Shown here: positions 1 to 8,060 of the stretch, piece after piece
How positions within the stretch are numbered: position 1 is the stretch's first letter
How the letters are laid out: every line of letters starts with the position of its first letter
DNA from: Paenibacillus sp. OV219
GTDB lineage: Bacteria > Bacillota > Bacilli > Paenibacillales > Paenibacillaceae
Length of the DNA: 64,000 nucleotides
Assembly (NCBI RefSeq): GCF_900110075.1
Contig: NZ_FOCJ01000001.1
Span: 1,178,001 to 1,242,000 of the forward strand
Direction: 5' to 3'
Made by a program: the position numbers and the translations under genes
The notes under the pieces: model-generated
What the model was told of the DNA's origin: nothing
What the model saw: only the letters and a program-made list of their open reading frames with translations
Databases searched by the model: none

Positions 1-1
1 G

Positions 2-106
2 ATTCTGGCGGAGTCCGGCATGAGCTGGGAGGAATGGCAGCGCAATCCTGACCGGGAGAAGTTTGATAACGCCACATTAGCACACAGCCGCGCCAAATCG
101 CATTAG
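2..106 (+). CDS. C-terminal fragment of an unidentified protein (5' end outside window)
   Basis: An open frame enters from the window edge and ends at TAG (104-106), giving 34 residues with the polar sequence SWEEWQRNPDREKF and a basic tail. It lies 37 bases upstream of the AraC gene on the same strand, so it could be the end of the preceding gene of a sugar or glycan locus. The fragment is too short to name. Confidence 0.4.
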   Translation: MLAESGMSWEEWQRNPDREKFDNATLAHSRAKSH

Positions 107-143
107 CACTAGCATGGCATTTTGTCGTAGGGGGTGGGTGTGA

Positions 144-1025
144 ATGAAAGACATACTAAGCAGCAACCGTTATATGAAAGTCGAGTTTCCGTTCTGGATC
201 ACCCGCACCGTGCAGGGCTCAATTGCAGAACATGGCCATGAGTTTGTCGAGCTTGTCTATGTCGTTCGCGGCAAAGGCATGCATGTATTCCAAGGAACAC
301 GCTATGAAGTTCATGCCGGGGACGTGTTTATTATTAATCCCGGAGAGACACATGCCTATGAGACGGAGAAGGGCGAGCAGATGGAGATTATTAACTGCTT
401 GTTCATGCCTTCTTTTATACCAGATGCCTTGCTTACCGAGCTTGAAATTACCGGTTCCATGGACTACTTCTATGTACATCCGTTCCTCGATCATGATGTG
501 CGCTTTAACCACCGGCTTAACCTGCACGGACAGGATGCGTCCAATGTATTGACCTTGCTCGAAAATATGATCCGAGAAATCAATAACCGCTCGATCGGTC
601 ATACGACGCTTATTCGCTTGCAGATGATTGAGCTGCTCATCCTGTTATCGCGCTACTATACGATGATGCCCCAGCAGCGGATTCACCCGTCGCCGCGCCA
701 GCTGGACCGCGAAATGACCGCGAAACGGATCTATGGATATCTCGAGCGAAACTATGAGAAGAAAATCACCCTGCAGTCGCTGTCACTGCTGTTTACTGCG
801 AGTATTCGGCAGTTGAATCGGCTTATGCAGGAAGAATACAACCGCAGCGTGTTCGAGGCGCTGCATGAAATTCGGATAGAACGCGCCAAGCATCTGCTGC
901 TGGAGACCGAGGAGAAGGTAATTGTCGTCGCGACGATGGTCGGCTACGAGGATCAATCGTTCTTCAATCGGTTATTCATGCGTCATGTCGGCTGCTCGCC
1001 GAAGCAGTACCGCGTTACGGGCTAA
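144..1025 (+). CDS. AraC family transcriptional regulator with N-terminal cupin domain
   Basis: 293 aa. Residues about 10-90 form a cupin-like sensing domain (HGHEFVELVYVVRGKG, then GDVFIINPGETHAY), the usual effector-binding part of AraC/XylS regulators. Residues about 190-293 are the double helix-turn-helix DNA-binding domain, ending with the family signature around DQSFFNRLFMRHVGCSPKQYR. The sulfatase gene starts 17 bases after its stop codon on the same strand, so the two are probably co-transcribed and the regulator likely controls the sulfatase and the gene cut off at the window edge. The ATG at 144 follows GGGGGTGGGTGTGA. The effector is probably a sulfated or plain sugar, which is inference from the neighbour only. 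Confidence 0.9.
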   Translation: MKDILSSNRYMKVEFPFWITRTVQGSIAEHGHEFVELVYVVRGKGMHVFQGTRYEVHAGDVFIINPGETHAYETEKGEQMEIINCLFMPSFIPDALLTELEITGSMDYFYVHPFLDHDVRFNHRLNLHGQDASNVLTLLENMIREINNRSIGHTTLIRLQMIELLILLSRYYTMMPQQRIHPSPRQLDREMTAKRIYGYLERNYEKKITLQSLSLLFTASIRQLNRLMQEEYNRSVFEALHEIRIERAKHLLLETEEKVIVVATMVGYEDQSFFNRLFMRHVGCSPKQYRVTG

Positions 1026-1042
1026 CGAAGAGGAGAGTGTGC

Positions 1043-2464
1043 ATGCAACGGCAGCCTAACATTCTATTCATAACCGCCGATCAGCTGCGTTCTGATTGCG
1101 TCGGCTACAGCGGCAAATATCCGGTCCAAACGCCGAACCTCGACCAATTGGCAGCGCGGAGTACCGTGTTCCATCACGCGTACTCCCATTTCCCGGTATG
1201 TAGTCCGGCTAGGCAGTCGCTGCTTCATGGCAAGCGTCCTGAGACCTTCGGCGCGTTGTGGAACTATAATTCATTCCTGCCAGTTGGCTATCTTCAGCCG
1301 GACCAATATACATGGACGAAGCAGCTCGCTGATGCTGGATACCGGTCCGCTTTTCTAGGCAAATGGGGAGTCAATCCCGAGTTTGGTCCTACTGCATTCG
1401 GGTATGAATCTTATGTGAGTGAAGGAGATTACCGAGCGTTTAGACAGAGCCGTTATCCGGACCTCACCTACACGAACGGATTTTTTGGCGAAAATAATCC
1501 AGTTGCGTTGGCTGATTCGGAAACGCACTGGTATGCGGACCGCGCAATAGAAACAATAGAGACGCTGAGTCAGGGAGATCGTCCTTGGCACATCGCGCTT
1601 CACTTCGCTGAGCCGCATCTGCCTTGCCGCCCATCGGAACCGTTCGCGGAGATGTATGATCCAGCGCAAGTGCCGGAGTGGGATGGCTTCCGCGATAATT
1701 TCGCAAGCAAGCCGTATATTCAAGCACAGCAGCTCGCAAGCTGGGGTGTAGAATCCTTTACTTGGGAAGATTGGGCACCGATCGTCGCCAGATATTACGG
1801 CATTATTAGCCAGCTGGACGATGCGATCGGGCGAGTGCTTGCTGCGCTTGCGCGGCTTGGGCAGGCGGACAATACGATCATCGTGTTCACAGCTGATCAT
1901 GGCGACATGTGCGGCTCACACGGGATGATGGATAAGCATTATATTCTGTACGACGATGTCATTCGAGTACCGCTTATCATTTCGTTTCCAGGGGAGTCTT
2001 CGCAGGCTGTAGGGTTAGAGCGGGAACAGCTCGTTTACAACTTGCTCGACCTCGGACCAACGCTGCTTGACCTTGCGGGGTTAGACTATTCGGCTGACAG
2101 CTTCCACGGAAAATCACTTGCGCCGCTGCTGCTTGCTGCGAATGCGCCGAGTGATGCCGATTGGCGCGACCAAATCGTTGCCACGTATAACGGTCAACAG
2201 TTCGGGCTGTATACGCAGCGGATGATTCGGACGAAAGAATGGAAGTACGTTTGGAACCTGACGGATATTGATGAGTTGTATGATATGCAGCACGATCATG
2301 CTGAGCTGTGCAATGTTATTTCGTTGCCAGAGCATCAAGAGCGAATTGCCGAGCTGAGAACAAGACTATATGAACAGCTGAAGAAGGAAGAAGATCCCGT
2401 CATCTCGAATGAATGGACAAGACGTCAGCTGTTAAACGGAGCGAAACGGAATCAACGTGCATAA
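1043..2464 (+). CDS. Type I sulfatase (arylsulfatase family)
   Basis: 473 aa from the ATG at 1043, which is preceded by GAAGAGGAG at a normal distance; a GTG six bases upstream is less well placed. The N-terminus NILFITADQLRSDCVGYSG carries the metal-binding aspartates. CSPARQSLLHGKRP is the sulfatase signature C-x-P-x-R, in which the Cys is converted to formylglycine. TADHGDMCGSHGMMDKH supplies later metal ligands. It should hydrolyse sulfate esters of a carbohydrate or aryl substrate. There is no signal peptide, so the enzyme is predicted to be cytoplasmic and to act on imported sugars. No formylglycine-generating or anSME maturase gene is in the window. The upstream AraC gene is the likely regulator. 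Substrate unknown. Confidence 0.9.
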   Translation: MQRQPNILFITADQLRSDCVGYSGKYPVQTPNLDQLAARSTVFHHAYSHFPVCSPARQSLLHGKRPETFGALWNYNSFLPVGYLQPDQYTWTKQLADAGYRSAFLGKWGVNPEFGPTAFGYESYVSEGDYRAFRQSRYPDLTYTNGFFGENNPVALADSETHWYADRAIETIETLSQGDRPWHIALHFAEPHLPCRPSEPFAEMYDPAQVPEWDGFRDNFASKPYIQAQQLASWGVESFTWEDWAPIVARYYGIISQLDDAIGRVLAALARLGQADNTIIVFTADHGDMCGSHGMMDKHYILYDDVIRVPLIISFPGESSQAVGLEREQLVYNLLDLGPTLLDLAGLDYSADSFHGKSLAPLLLAANAPSDADWRDQIVATYNGQQFGLYTQRMIRTKEWKYVWNLTDIDELYDMQHDHAELCNVISLPEHQERIAELRTRLYEQLKKEEDPVISNEWTRRQLLNGAKRNQRA

Positions 2465-2479
2465 GACGAAGGCATCAGG

Positions 2480-2508
2480 AAGACCATCCCCCGGATTGGT
2501 CTTTTTTT
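2480..2508 (+). terminator. Rho-independent terminator after the sulfatase gene
   Basis: AGACCA pairs with TGGTCT across a C-rich loop and is followed by a run of seven T. It separates the sulfatase unit from the nickel/cobalt permease. Confidence 0.8.
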
Positions 2509-2572
2509 CATGGACGCGGGCGGACATCTATGTTAGATTATGTTACATATAAAAAGGAGGGAGGCTTGTCTT

Positions 2573-3583
2573 ATGCGTACGCTATGGAATGATCGCAAAT
2601 CATGGGCTGGATACGCGTTCGTCATTCTTGCCTTGCACATTACCGGTATCATTGGACTTGCCATTGCTGGCAGACATGATCCAGCTTTCTGGAGCCTCGG
2701 ATTGCTAGCCTATTCTTTGGGTCTTCGTCATGCGTTCGATGCGGATCATATCGCCGCGATTGATAATACGGTGCGTAAGCTCGTGCAGCAGAAGCGCAGC
2801 CCGCTCGGCGTTGGTTTCTACTTCTCACTCGGTCATTCCTCTGTCGTGTTCCTGATGGTGCTCGCTGTTGCGTTTTCTGTCAAATGGATTCAGCGGGAGA
2901 TGCCGATGATGGAGGAGACGGGGAAGCTGATCGGAACTTCGGTGTCTGGAATCTTTCTTATCCTAATCGGCATTCTGAACTTGATTATTCTAAGCCATTT
3001 GTTTCAGCTATTCCGCAAAATGAAATCAGGCAGCTATAACAACGACCAGCTGGAACAGCTGCTTGAAGCGAGAGGGCTGTTCTCGCGGATCTTCCGCCCG
3101 CTGCAGCAGTTCATTAGCCGTAGCTGGCATGTGTACCCGCTAGGGTTTCTATTCGGACTCGGCTTCGATACGGCAACGGAAGTCGGCTTGCTCGCGCTAT
3201 CAGCAGGAGCCGCGAAGAGCGCTGTACCGCTGTTCGGAATCATTGCACTGCCGCTCTTGTTCGCTGCCGGGATGAGTCTGCTCGATACCGCAGATGGCAT
3301 GTTCATGACGAAGGCGTATCGCTGGGCATTCCATACACCACTACGCAAGCTGTTTTATAACGTGACTGTGACGAGTGTTTCCGTCATATCTGCACTTCTC
3401 ATCGGCATCGTTGAGCTGCTGCAAATCATATCCGAACGGTTGGAATGGTCATCACCATTTTTCAAATGGCTTGCAACGATGGATCTCGGCGATCTCGGTT
3501 ATGTGCTGGTCGGACTCTTTCTCGCCGCATGGCTCATCTCGGTAACGGTCTGGAAGACGCTAAAGGTGGAACAGAGATACTAG
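2573..3583 (+). CDS. HoxN/NixA family nickel/cobalt transporter (NiCoT)
   Basis: 336 aa from the ATG at 2573, preceded by AAAAAGGAGGGAGG; the in-frame ATG at 2540 lies before the ribosome binding site and is not the start. The protein has about eight membrane segments. The hallmark NiCoT motif is present in helix 2 as RHAFDADHIAAIDN (H-x4-D-H), and further family motifs appear as FYFSLGHSSVV and LGFDTATEVGLL. The large charged loop between helices 4 and 5 holds the KMKSGSYNNDQLEQLLEARG segment. The family moves Ni2+ and/or Co2+ inward across the cell membrane with high affinity. No urease, hydrogenase or cobalamin genes are in the window to tell which metal is used. Confidence 0.92.
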   Translation: MRTLWNDRKSWAGYAFVILALHITGIIGLAIAGRHDPAFWSLGLLAYSLGLRHAFDADHIAAIDNTVRKLVQQKRSPLGVGFYFSLGHSSVVFLMVLAVAFSVKWIQREMPMMEETGKLIGTSVSGIFLILIGILNLIILSHLFQLFRKMKSGSYNNDQLEQLLEARGLFSRIFRPLQQFISRSWHVYPLGFLFGLGFDTATEVGLLALSAGAAKSAVPLFGIIALPLLFAAGMSLLDTADGMFMTKAYRWAFHTPLRKLFYNVTVTSVSVISALLIGIVELLQIISERLEWSSPFFKWLATMDLGDLGYVLVGLFLAAWLISVTVWKTLKVEQRY

Positions 3584-3609
3584 AACGTTCACGCTGATCT
3601 TGCTATAAT
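3581..3609 (+). promoter_or_regulatory. Putative vegetative promoter for yqkE
   Basis: A perfect -10 TATAAT (3604-3609) sits 17 bases after a weak -35 (TAGAAC, 3581-3586) that overlaps the stop of the permease gene. The distance to the yqkE start fits. Confidence 0.45.
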
Positions 3610-3635
3610 GGTTGCAGATAATACGAGGTGATCAT

Positions 3636-3911
3636 ATGGCGAAGAAGATGAAGAACAGAGTGGCACAGCAGCATCAGGCTGCCGCTGCGAAAGAAGAGAA
3701 GCCGGCGACGCTTAAAGATCTGCTGCGACCGGAGATGCTGGATAAGCTGAAGGCAGCTGGGCAAGAGCTGAAGTCCGCAGAGGAAGCTCGCAAGGAAGAA
3801 GTGCGCAAGCAAGAAGAAGCAGCGCGTGCAGCCGAGAAGAAGCGGCAAGAGAACGACTTTGAGTATTTGCTGAACAACAGCAAGATGGATTGGCGCTCGA
3901 ATAAGAGCTAA
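3636..3911 (+). CDS. yqkE: YqkE family protein (DUF3886)
   Basis: 91 aa from the ATG at 3636, with GAGGTGATC just upstream. The order of blocks matches YqkE of bacilli: a basic N-terminus (MAKKMKNRV), the motif EEKPATLKDLLRPEMLDKLKA, a long Lys/Glu/Ala-rich region likely to form a coiled coil (residues about 30-70), and a conserved end FEYLLNNSKMDWRSNKS. The function of the family is not known. The gene is monocistronic, with its own promoter and terminator. Confidence 0.75.
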   Translation: MAKKMKNRVAQQHQAAAAKEEKPATLKDLLRPEMLDKLKAAGQELKSAEEARKEEVRKQEEAARAAEKKRQENDFEYLLNNSKMDWRSNKS

Positions 3912-3924
3912 GCTAGCATGAATG

Positions 3925-3967
3925 AAGCTTCCGGTCTGGGTAAGATACCAGGCACGGGAGCTTTTTA
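3925..3967 (+). terminator. Rho-independent terminator after yqkE
   Basis: A long stem with AAGCT-CCGG-CTGG on the left and CCAGG-CGGGAGCTT on the right is followed by TTTTT. Confidence 0.75.
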
Positions 3968-4041
3968 ATATCCTATAAGATACACCTGTCCAATCTTTTT
4001 CTTACTGGTAACATATGGTATATGAAAAGGAGGTGATCATT

Positions 4042-4476
4042 ATGGTAGCTAGTTTGTTAGATTCGAAGACATCTCAGAACGCAAGCTATGCCAACTCGAT
4101 TTCAATTCCGATCACGGTCATCAATACGCCGAACTTGATCGCGCAGCAAACGCTTAATCTCTCCGCTGGAACGGCTGGGCAAACACGCGTAGAGTTCTCA
4201 GGCGTCGCTGCAGTTCAGCTTCCGCTGCTTCCGCTTGCTACGAATATCACCATATTCGTAACAAGGGGCTTAACCTCCGGTGACGTTAACGTCTTCTCGG
4301 CTGCGCAGAACTTGGACCTTAGTATACTCGGTCCTCAGCTGATCGCATTCTCAGGTTCGGACTTCAACGCGCCCAATATTGCTAGTCAAGCCTATTCGGT
4401 GTTTATTCAATCCTCCGCGCTCGGCACAGTGCGGGTAGGTCCGGAGAGCTTCAACTTCACCGCTTTCACAGGCTAA
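4042..4476 (+). CDS. Hypothetical beta-rich surface-type protein
   Basis: 144 aa from the ATG at 4042, which follows a near-perfect ribosome binding site (AAGGAGGTGATC); the earlier in-frame ATG at 4015 overlaps that site and is rejected. The protein is rich in Ser, Thr, Asn, Ala and Val, has no Cys or signal peptide, and alternates hydrophobic and polar residues (SISIPITVINTPN, TNITIFVTRG, AYSVFIQSSALGTVRVG), which predicts a beta-sandwich. In composition it resembles the paired 120-aa proteins at 58.6-59.4 kb, but I see no clear alignment. Such small, leaderless, beta-rich proteins in spore formers are often spore-surface components; that is a guess here. Confidence 0.6.
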   Translation: MVASLLDSKTSQNASYANSISIPITVINTPNLIAQQTLNLSAGTAGQTRVEFSGVAAVQLPLLPLATNITIFVTRGLTSGDVNVFSAAQNLDLSILGPQLIAFSGSDFNAPNIASQAYSVFIQSSALGTVRVGPESFNFTAFTG

Positions 4477-4521
4477 TGGTTCCATTTCTCCGAAGAGAGT
4501 GGTGCACAATCATTTTTTACA

Positions 4522-4530
4522 TGCTATAAT
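4522..4530 (+). promoter_or_regulatory. Extended -10 promoter of the ABC-F leader RNA
   Basis: TGCTATAAT is a perfect extended -10 element. No good -35 is seen, which is acceptable for an extended -10 promoter. Transcription should start near 4537, giving a leader of roughly 340 nt before the ABC-F start codon with a terminator in it. Confidence 0.6.
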
Positions 4531-4536
4531 GGGGTA

Positions 4537-4790
4537 TCTTGTAAGTACGTAGGAGGTATCCATTTAGACATCATGTGGACTTAATTCCCTTATCGTTCAT
4601 GATTTTCGAACTGACGATTAGAGAAGCTCAGCCTGTGCGCTAGAGCGGAATTGGTTACGTATGTCTATAGGAGCTGACTCCTAATAAATCTCTATTCCCA
4701 TGCGATGCGCATCGGTGTATTAGAGCTTTATTTACGTATCTCTATTCCGTTCATTGTCAGCCGCAGGCGCGATCCTGCGGTTTTTTGTTT
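4537..4790 (+). ncRNA. Structured leader RNA / attenuator upstream of the ABC-F gene
   Basis: About 250 nt between a strong promoter and a terminator, with no sizeable ORF. Complementary segments can be seen by eye. TAGACAT (4565-4571) pairs with ATGTCTA (4660-4666). Inside that lie AATTCC with GGAATT, ATCGT with ACGAT, and GCTC with GAGC. Downstream come TAGGAG-CTGA-CTCCTA and CTCTAT with ATTAGAG. TCTCTATTCC occurs twice (about 4690 and 4738), so ATTAGAG could pair with either copy, which allows two exclusive folds. An AGGAGG (4551-4556) lies near the 5' end, with a three-codon ATG-TGG-ACT-TAA frame at 4573-4584. Leaders that attenuate transcription are common for antibiotic-resistance ABC-F genes; this could be one, or an independent small RNA. 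Confidence 0.55.
4760..4788 (+). terminator. Rho-independent terminator inside the ABC-F leader
   Basis: CCGCAGG, a short loop, then CCTGCGG followed by TTTTTTG. It lies about 90 bases before the ABC-F start codon, so expression of that gene from the upstream promoter needs read-through. Confidence 0.85.
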
Positions 4791-4877
4791 TGTCTAAACA
4801 ACGAATCGCGCTACCAAAGTCGCCCGAAGATCATCGCCCTGTCAGTTATTAAACTTTAACTAAAAGTGGTGATCCAT

Positions 4878-6632
4878 ATGACATTATTAACGATACGCGC
4901 ATTAAAGAAGAGCTTTGGCGACACCGCCGTACTGAAGCAGGTCGATCTGGACCTGGCAGCGAGAGAACGCATTGGACTTGTCGGTATGAACGGAGCGGGC
5001 AAGACTACGCTTGCCAACTTAATATTTGGGACGCTGCAGCCGGATGAAGGGAAGCTCACATACCATCATGAGCAGTTGAAGATCGGTTATTTACTCCAGT
5101 CAACGTCCTATACCGTAAATACATTCAGCAGCATGATTGGTGATGTAGAGCAATCCCAGGGAGGCGAACAGTTCCTTCATGTGACGAGCCATCTAGGATT
5201 GCGGAAGGTGAAGGAATGGGATGGCGAACGGCTTGCTGGCCTAAGCGGTGGAGAGAAGACGAAGCTCGCTATTGCACATATTTGGGCATCGAGACCTGAT
5301 ATTTTGCTGCTTGACGAGCCGACGAACCATCTTGATTTTCAAGGAGTCGATTGGCTTGTAGCGGAGCTTGGGAAGTATGCAGGCACGACGATTATTATCT
5401 CGCATGACCGTTACTTCCTCGATCAGACGGTTGATCGGATCATTGAGCTGGATGACGGCAAGTCGATCAACTTCCCGGGCAACTATACGTTCTATCGCGA
5501 GGAGAAAGCACGGCGCTATCAGAGTCAGCTGCACCATTTCGAAGAACAGCAGAAATACGAGCAGAAAATTGAAGCGGAGATTAACCGTTTGAAGAACTGG
5601 TCGGATAAAGCGCACCGTGAAGCTGGGAAGAAGGGCAAGATGGCGGAGATGCGCACGGGCGTGAAAGAATTTTATCGCAGCAAAGCGAAAGCGATGGATA
5701 AACAGATCAAGTCGCGCCTCCATCGGCTGGAGAAGATTGATCTCGAAGGCGTGAAGAAGCCGAAGGAGGAAGCAAAGGTAGCTTTTGGCTGGGATAATCC
5801 GGAGAAACGTGGCCGCCGCATTGTGGAAGCATCACGCATTGGCAAAGGCTACGGTGGACGATCACTGTTCGGGGACAGCTCCTTCTATATGCAGCGCGGT
5901 GAGAAAATCGGGCTTATCGGGCCGAACGGCAGCGGTAAGACGACGCTTATCCAAATGCTGCTCGGCGAGAAAACGGTAGATACCGGTCAGCTGTGGCTCA
6001 GTCCAACCGCGAATGTTGCGTATCTGACGCAGGACGTTACCGATCTTAGCCAGCAGCAGACCGTACTTGAGCTGCTCGAGCAGACGCATGAGCTTCGCAG
6101 CGATGTCGGCAAGTCGCGGACGCTGCTCGCGAATATGGGTTTCGATGCTTCCATGCTTCAGAAGCCAATTCACCAGCTTAGTCTCGGCGAGCGCACGCGT
6201 ATAAAGCTGGCACAGCTTATTAGGAGAGAACATGATTTACTCATTCTTGATGAGCCAACGAATCATCTCGATCTTGCCAGCCGCGAGCAGCTCGAGGAAA
6301 CGCTCGAAGACTATCAAGGAACGCTAATTATCGTCTCTCATGACCGCTATTTGATTGATCGAATTTGCTCGAAGCTGCTTCTGTTCCAAGACGGTAAGAT
6401 TAAGCGAATTGAGAGCGGCTATGCGCAGTGGCGAGAGCGCGATGCGAGACCGGCTGACTCAGCGGAAGCGGCGAAGCTGCAGCTTGAGGAAGAGAAGCTC
6501 CTCATTGCGAACCGAATGACCTATCTGCTTGGTGAGCTGAGTAAGCTGAAGCCGACAGACGGCGGATACGCGCAGCTTGATGAGGAGTTCAAGCAGCTCG
6601 CTCAGCAGAAGCGGAATCTGTCTGCACGCTGA
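4878..6632 (+). CDS. ABC-F family ATP-binding protein, ribosomal-protection type
   Basis: 584 aa from the ATG at 4878, preceded by AGTGGTGATC. Two ABC domains lie in one chain with no membrane segments. Domain 1 has Walker A GMNGAGKTT, signature LSGGEKTK and Walker B ILLLDEPTNHLD. Domain 2 has GPNGSGKTT, LSLGERTR and LLILDEPTNHLD. The linker between them (about residues 200-305) is long, charged and helical, as in ABC-F proteins that reach into the ribosomal peptidyl-transferase centre. The length and long linker fit the Vga/VmlR/ExpZ type that protects ribosomes from antibiotics better than the housekeeping EttA type, but this is inferred from overall appearance. The terminated leader upstream suggests drug-induced attenuation. 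Confidence 0.88.
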   Translation: MTLLTIRALKKSFGDTAVLKQVDLDLAARERIGLVGMNGAGKTTLANLIFGTLQPDEGKLTYHHEQLKIGYLLQSTSYTVNTFSSMIGDVEQSQGGEQFLHVTSHLGLRKVKEWDGERLAGLSGGEKTKLAIAHIWASRPDILLLDEPTNHLDFQGVDWLVAELGKYAGTTIIISHDRYFLDQTVDRIIELDDGKSINFPGNYTFYREEKARRYQSQLHHFEEQQKYEQKIEAEINRLKNWSDKAHREAGKKGKMAEMRTGVKEFYRSKAKAMDKQIKSRLHRLEKIDLEGVKKPKEEAKVAFGWDNPEKRGRRIVEASRIGKGYGGRSLFGDSSFYMQRGEKIGLIGPNGSGKTTLIQMLLGEKTVDTGQLWLSPTANVAYLTQDVTDLSQQQTVLELLEQTHELRSDVGKSRTLLANMGFDASMLQKPIHQLSLGERTRIKLAQLIRREHDLLILDEPTNHLDLASREQLEETLEDYQGTLIIVSHDRYLIDRICSKLLLFQDGKIKRIESGYAQWRERDARPADSAEAAKLQLEEEKLLIANRMTYLLGELSKLKPTDGGYAQLDEEFKQLAQQKRNLSAR

Positions 6633-6680
6633 AACTTTTTGGAAAGCTGCGTCGTATGGAGCTGTAGAGGAGGCGGTAGC

Positions 6681-7172
6681 ATGAATGGTAACATGAAGCT
6701 GTATTTTCGCGATAATTTCTTTAATGCAGGGCAGACGGAGATCATGAACGAGCAGAACGAACGTGTCGGTGAAGTCGATCTGCGCAGCATGTTTGGTGCA
6801 GGACTCGACGTCTATGACGGCACCGGCAACCCGATCTACAGTGGTAGTTTCCCATTTCTGTCGGGCAAATGGGCGATTTCGGGACCGTCGGGCGAAGAAA
6901 TGGGGCTACTTCGTGCGCGAATGTCGTTCCTCTCCAAGAAGTTTGAATATGAAGCATACGGGCGCGGGGTATTTGAGTTGATATCGCCGGCATTCTCCCA
7001 GGAATACGAGATCATTAATGAGAACGGAGCGCTCGCGGCTTCCTTCGCAAGGGTCAGCAGCTGGTTTGAGTCGTCGGCGTATTGCTTGGATAACTTCACG
7101 CAAACCGTTGACAGCTATGAATGGATTACTGTCATTCTCGGAATGCATGAAATACAGAAGCGACAGAGGTAG
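6681..7172 (+). CDS. LURP-one-related / Tubby-like family protein
   Basis: 163 aa from the ATG at 6681, preceded by GAGGAGGCGGTAGC; the ORF extends further upstream without a better start. The sequence begins MKLYFRDNFFNAGQTEIMNEQNERVGEVDLRSMFGAGLDVYD and continues as a series of short beta strands ending in a hydrophobic helix-like segment (SYEWITVILGMHEI), the pattern of the LURP-one/Tubby beta-barrel (DUF567-type). The biochemical role in bacteria is unknown. It starts 48 bases after the ABC-F gene on the same strand and may be co-transcribed with it. Confidence 0.65.
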   Translation: MNGNMKLYFRDNFFNAGQTEIMNEQNERVGEVDLRSMFGAGLDVYDGTGNPIYSGSFPFLSGKWAISGPSGEEMGLLRARMSFLSKKFEYEAYGRGVFELISPAFSQEYEIINENGALAASFARVSSWFESSAYCLDNFTQTVDSYEWITVILGMHEIQKRQR

Positions 7173-7297
7173 TACCTGAATATAATGAGGTAATGTTTGC
7201 AGCGTGAATGAATGACAACGTATTCAGCGCCGCATACTAATCGCGAGAAGGCTGTGCAGTCTGCTTCAGCTTCAGACAACAGGGCGGTGACGACATC

Positions 7298-8017
7298 ATG
7301 CATGCAGATGTTACCTCGGAATGGGATGTATATTTATTAGCGGGCATAGGGTCAAGGCGTACGATCTTTGCTGAATGCGTCAAGGAGCTGCAGCACCGGC
7401 TGACCGATAATGGAAAGATATCCGCGATACGCGAGCTATTCCCTTACGGCGATCATACGCACAACTTCTTCCAGCAGCTGCTCCAGGTACGTAAAGATTT
7501 GTATCGGCTGCGAAGAGCGGTACAATTCGGCGCAAGAGCGGTAGCTGCTCAGGTGCGAAAGCTCTCTACTGGCAGACCGGTGATCTTCATCGGGCACAGC
7601 GGAGGCGGTGTTGCCGCCTATCAAGCGGCTGTAATGCTGAGTGAAGAGGGGGCTATATCCGATTGGCGAGTCATTCAAGTCGGTTCACCGAAGCTTCCGA
7701 TCAAGCGGGAGCACAATCATAAGGTTCACTATGTCGTGGCGGTGAATGAGGACGGTGAATGCGCGGATTACATTACGCGGCTTGGCAGTTGGGGAGGCGT
7801 TAGTCGGAACCGGCTCGGTATCTGGTACTGGAACCGGTCGAAGTATGCACCGAAGCATGTCATTCCGCTTACGCTTGTCGGCGGTCATCAACATTATTTT
7901 CGCAGGGAAGCGCCTTATGTGCATCCAGAACGCGGAGCGAACCTCATTATCACTATTGATACGATATGGGACCGGGTTCTGCGTGATATATGCGCACCAG
8001 CATCCCGCGTGATATAA
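7298..8017 (+). CDS. Alpha/beta hydrolase, lipase-like
   Basis: 239 aa. The nucleophile elbow is clear: VIFIGHSGGGVAAYQAA at about residues 95-110, with Ser as the likely catalytic residue. A later Asp (VNEDGECADY) and His (VGGHQHYFR) could complete the triad. There is no signal peptide or membrane segment, so the enzyme is probably cytoplasmic. The substrate cannot be told from sequence. A GGCGGTGAC site precedes the ATG at 7298. The gene ends at a strong terminator shared with the convergent exonuclease gene. Confidence 0.75.
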   Translation: MHADVTSEWDVYLLAGIGSRRTIFAECVKELQHRLTDNGKISAIRELFPYGDHTHNFFQQLLQVRKDLYRLRRAVQFGARAVAAQVRKLSTGRPVIFIGHSGGGVAAYQAAVMLSEEGAISDWRVIQVGSPKLPIKREHNHKVHYVVAVNEDGECADYITRLGSWGGVSRNRLGIWYWNRSKYAPKHVIPLTLVGGHQHYFRREAPYVHPERGANLIITIDTIWDRVLRDICAPASRVI

Positions 8018-8026
8018 AACGAAAAC

Positions 8027-8055
8027 AAAACCGCGGCCATCAGGCCGCGGTTTTT
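8027..8055. terminator. Bidirectional terminator between convergent genes
   Basis: AAACCGCGGCC-ATCA-GGCCGCGGTTTTT is a nearly perfect 11-bp stem with A and T runs on both sides, serving the hydrolase (plus strand) and the exonuclease (minus strand). Confidence 0.9.
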
Positions 8056-8060
8056 CTCTA

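Noticed and set aside
4012-4020. SigK -10-like CATATGGTA before the beta-rich protein at 4042
   Set aside because: The implied transcript would begin inside the ribosome binding site, and no AC lies at the right distance.
4573-4584. Three-codon upstream ORF (Met-Trp-Thr) in the ABC-F leader
   Set aside because: The AGGAGG lies 16 bases before the ATG, too far for efficient initiation, so it was noted inside the leader but not called as a gene.
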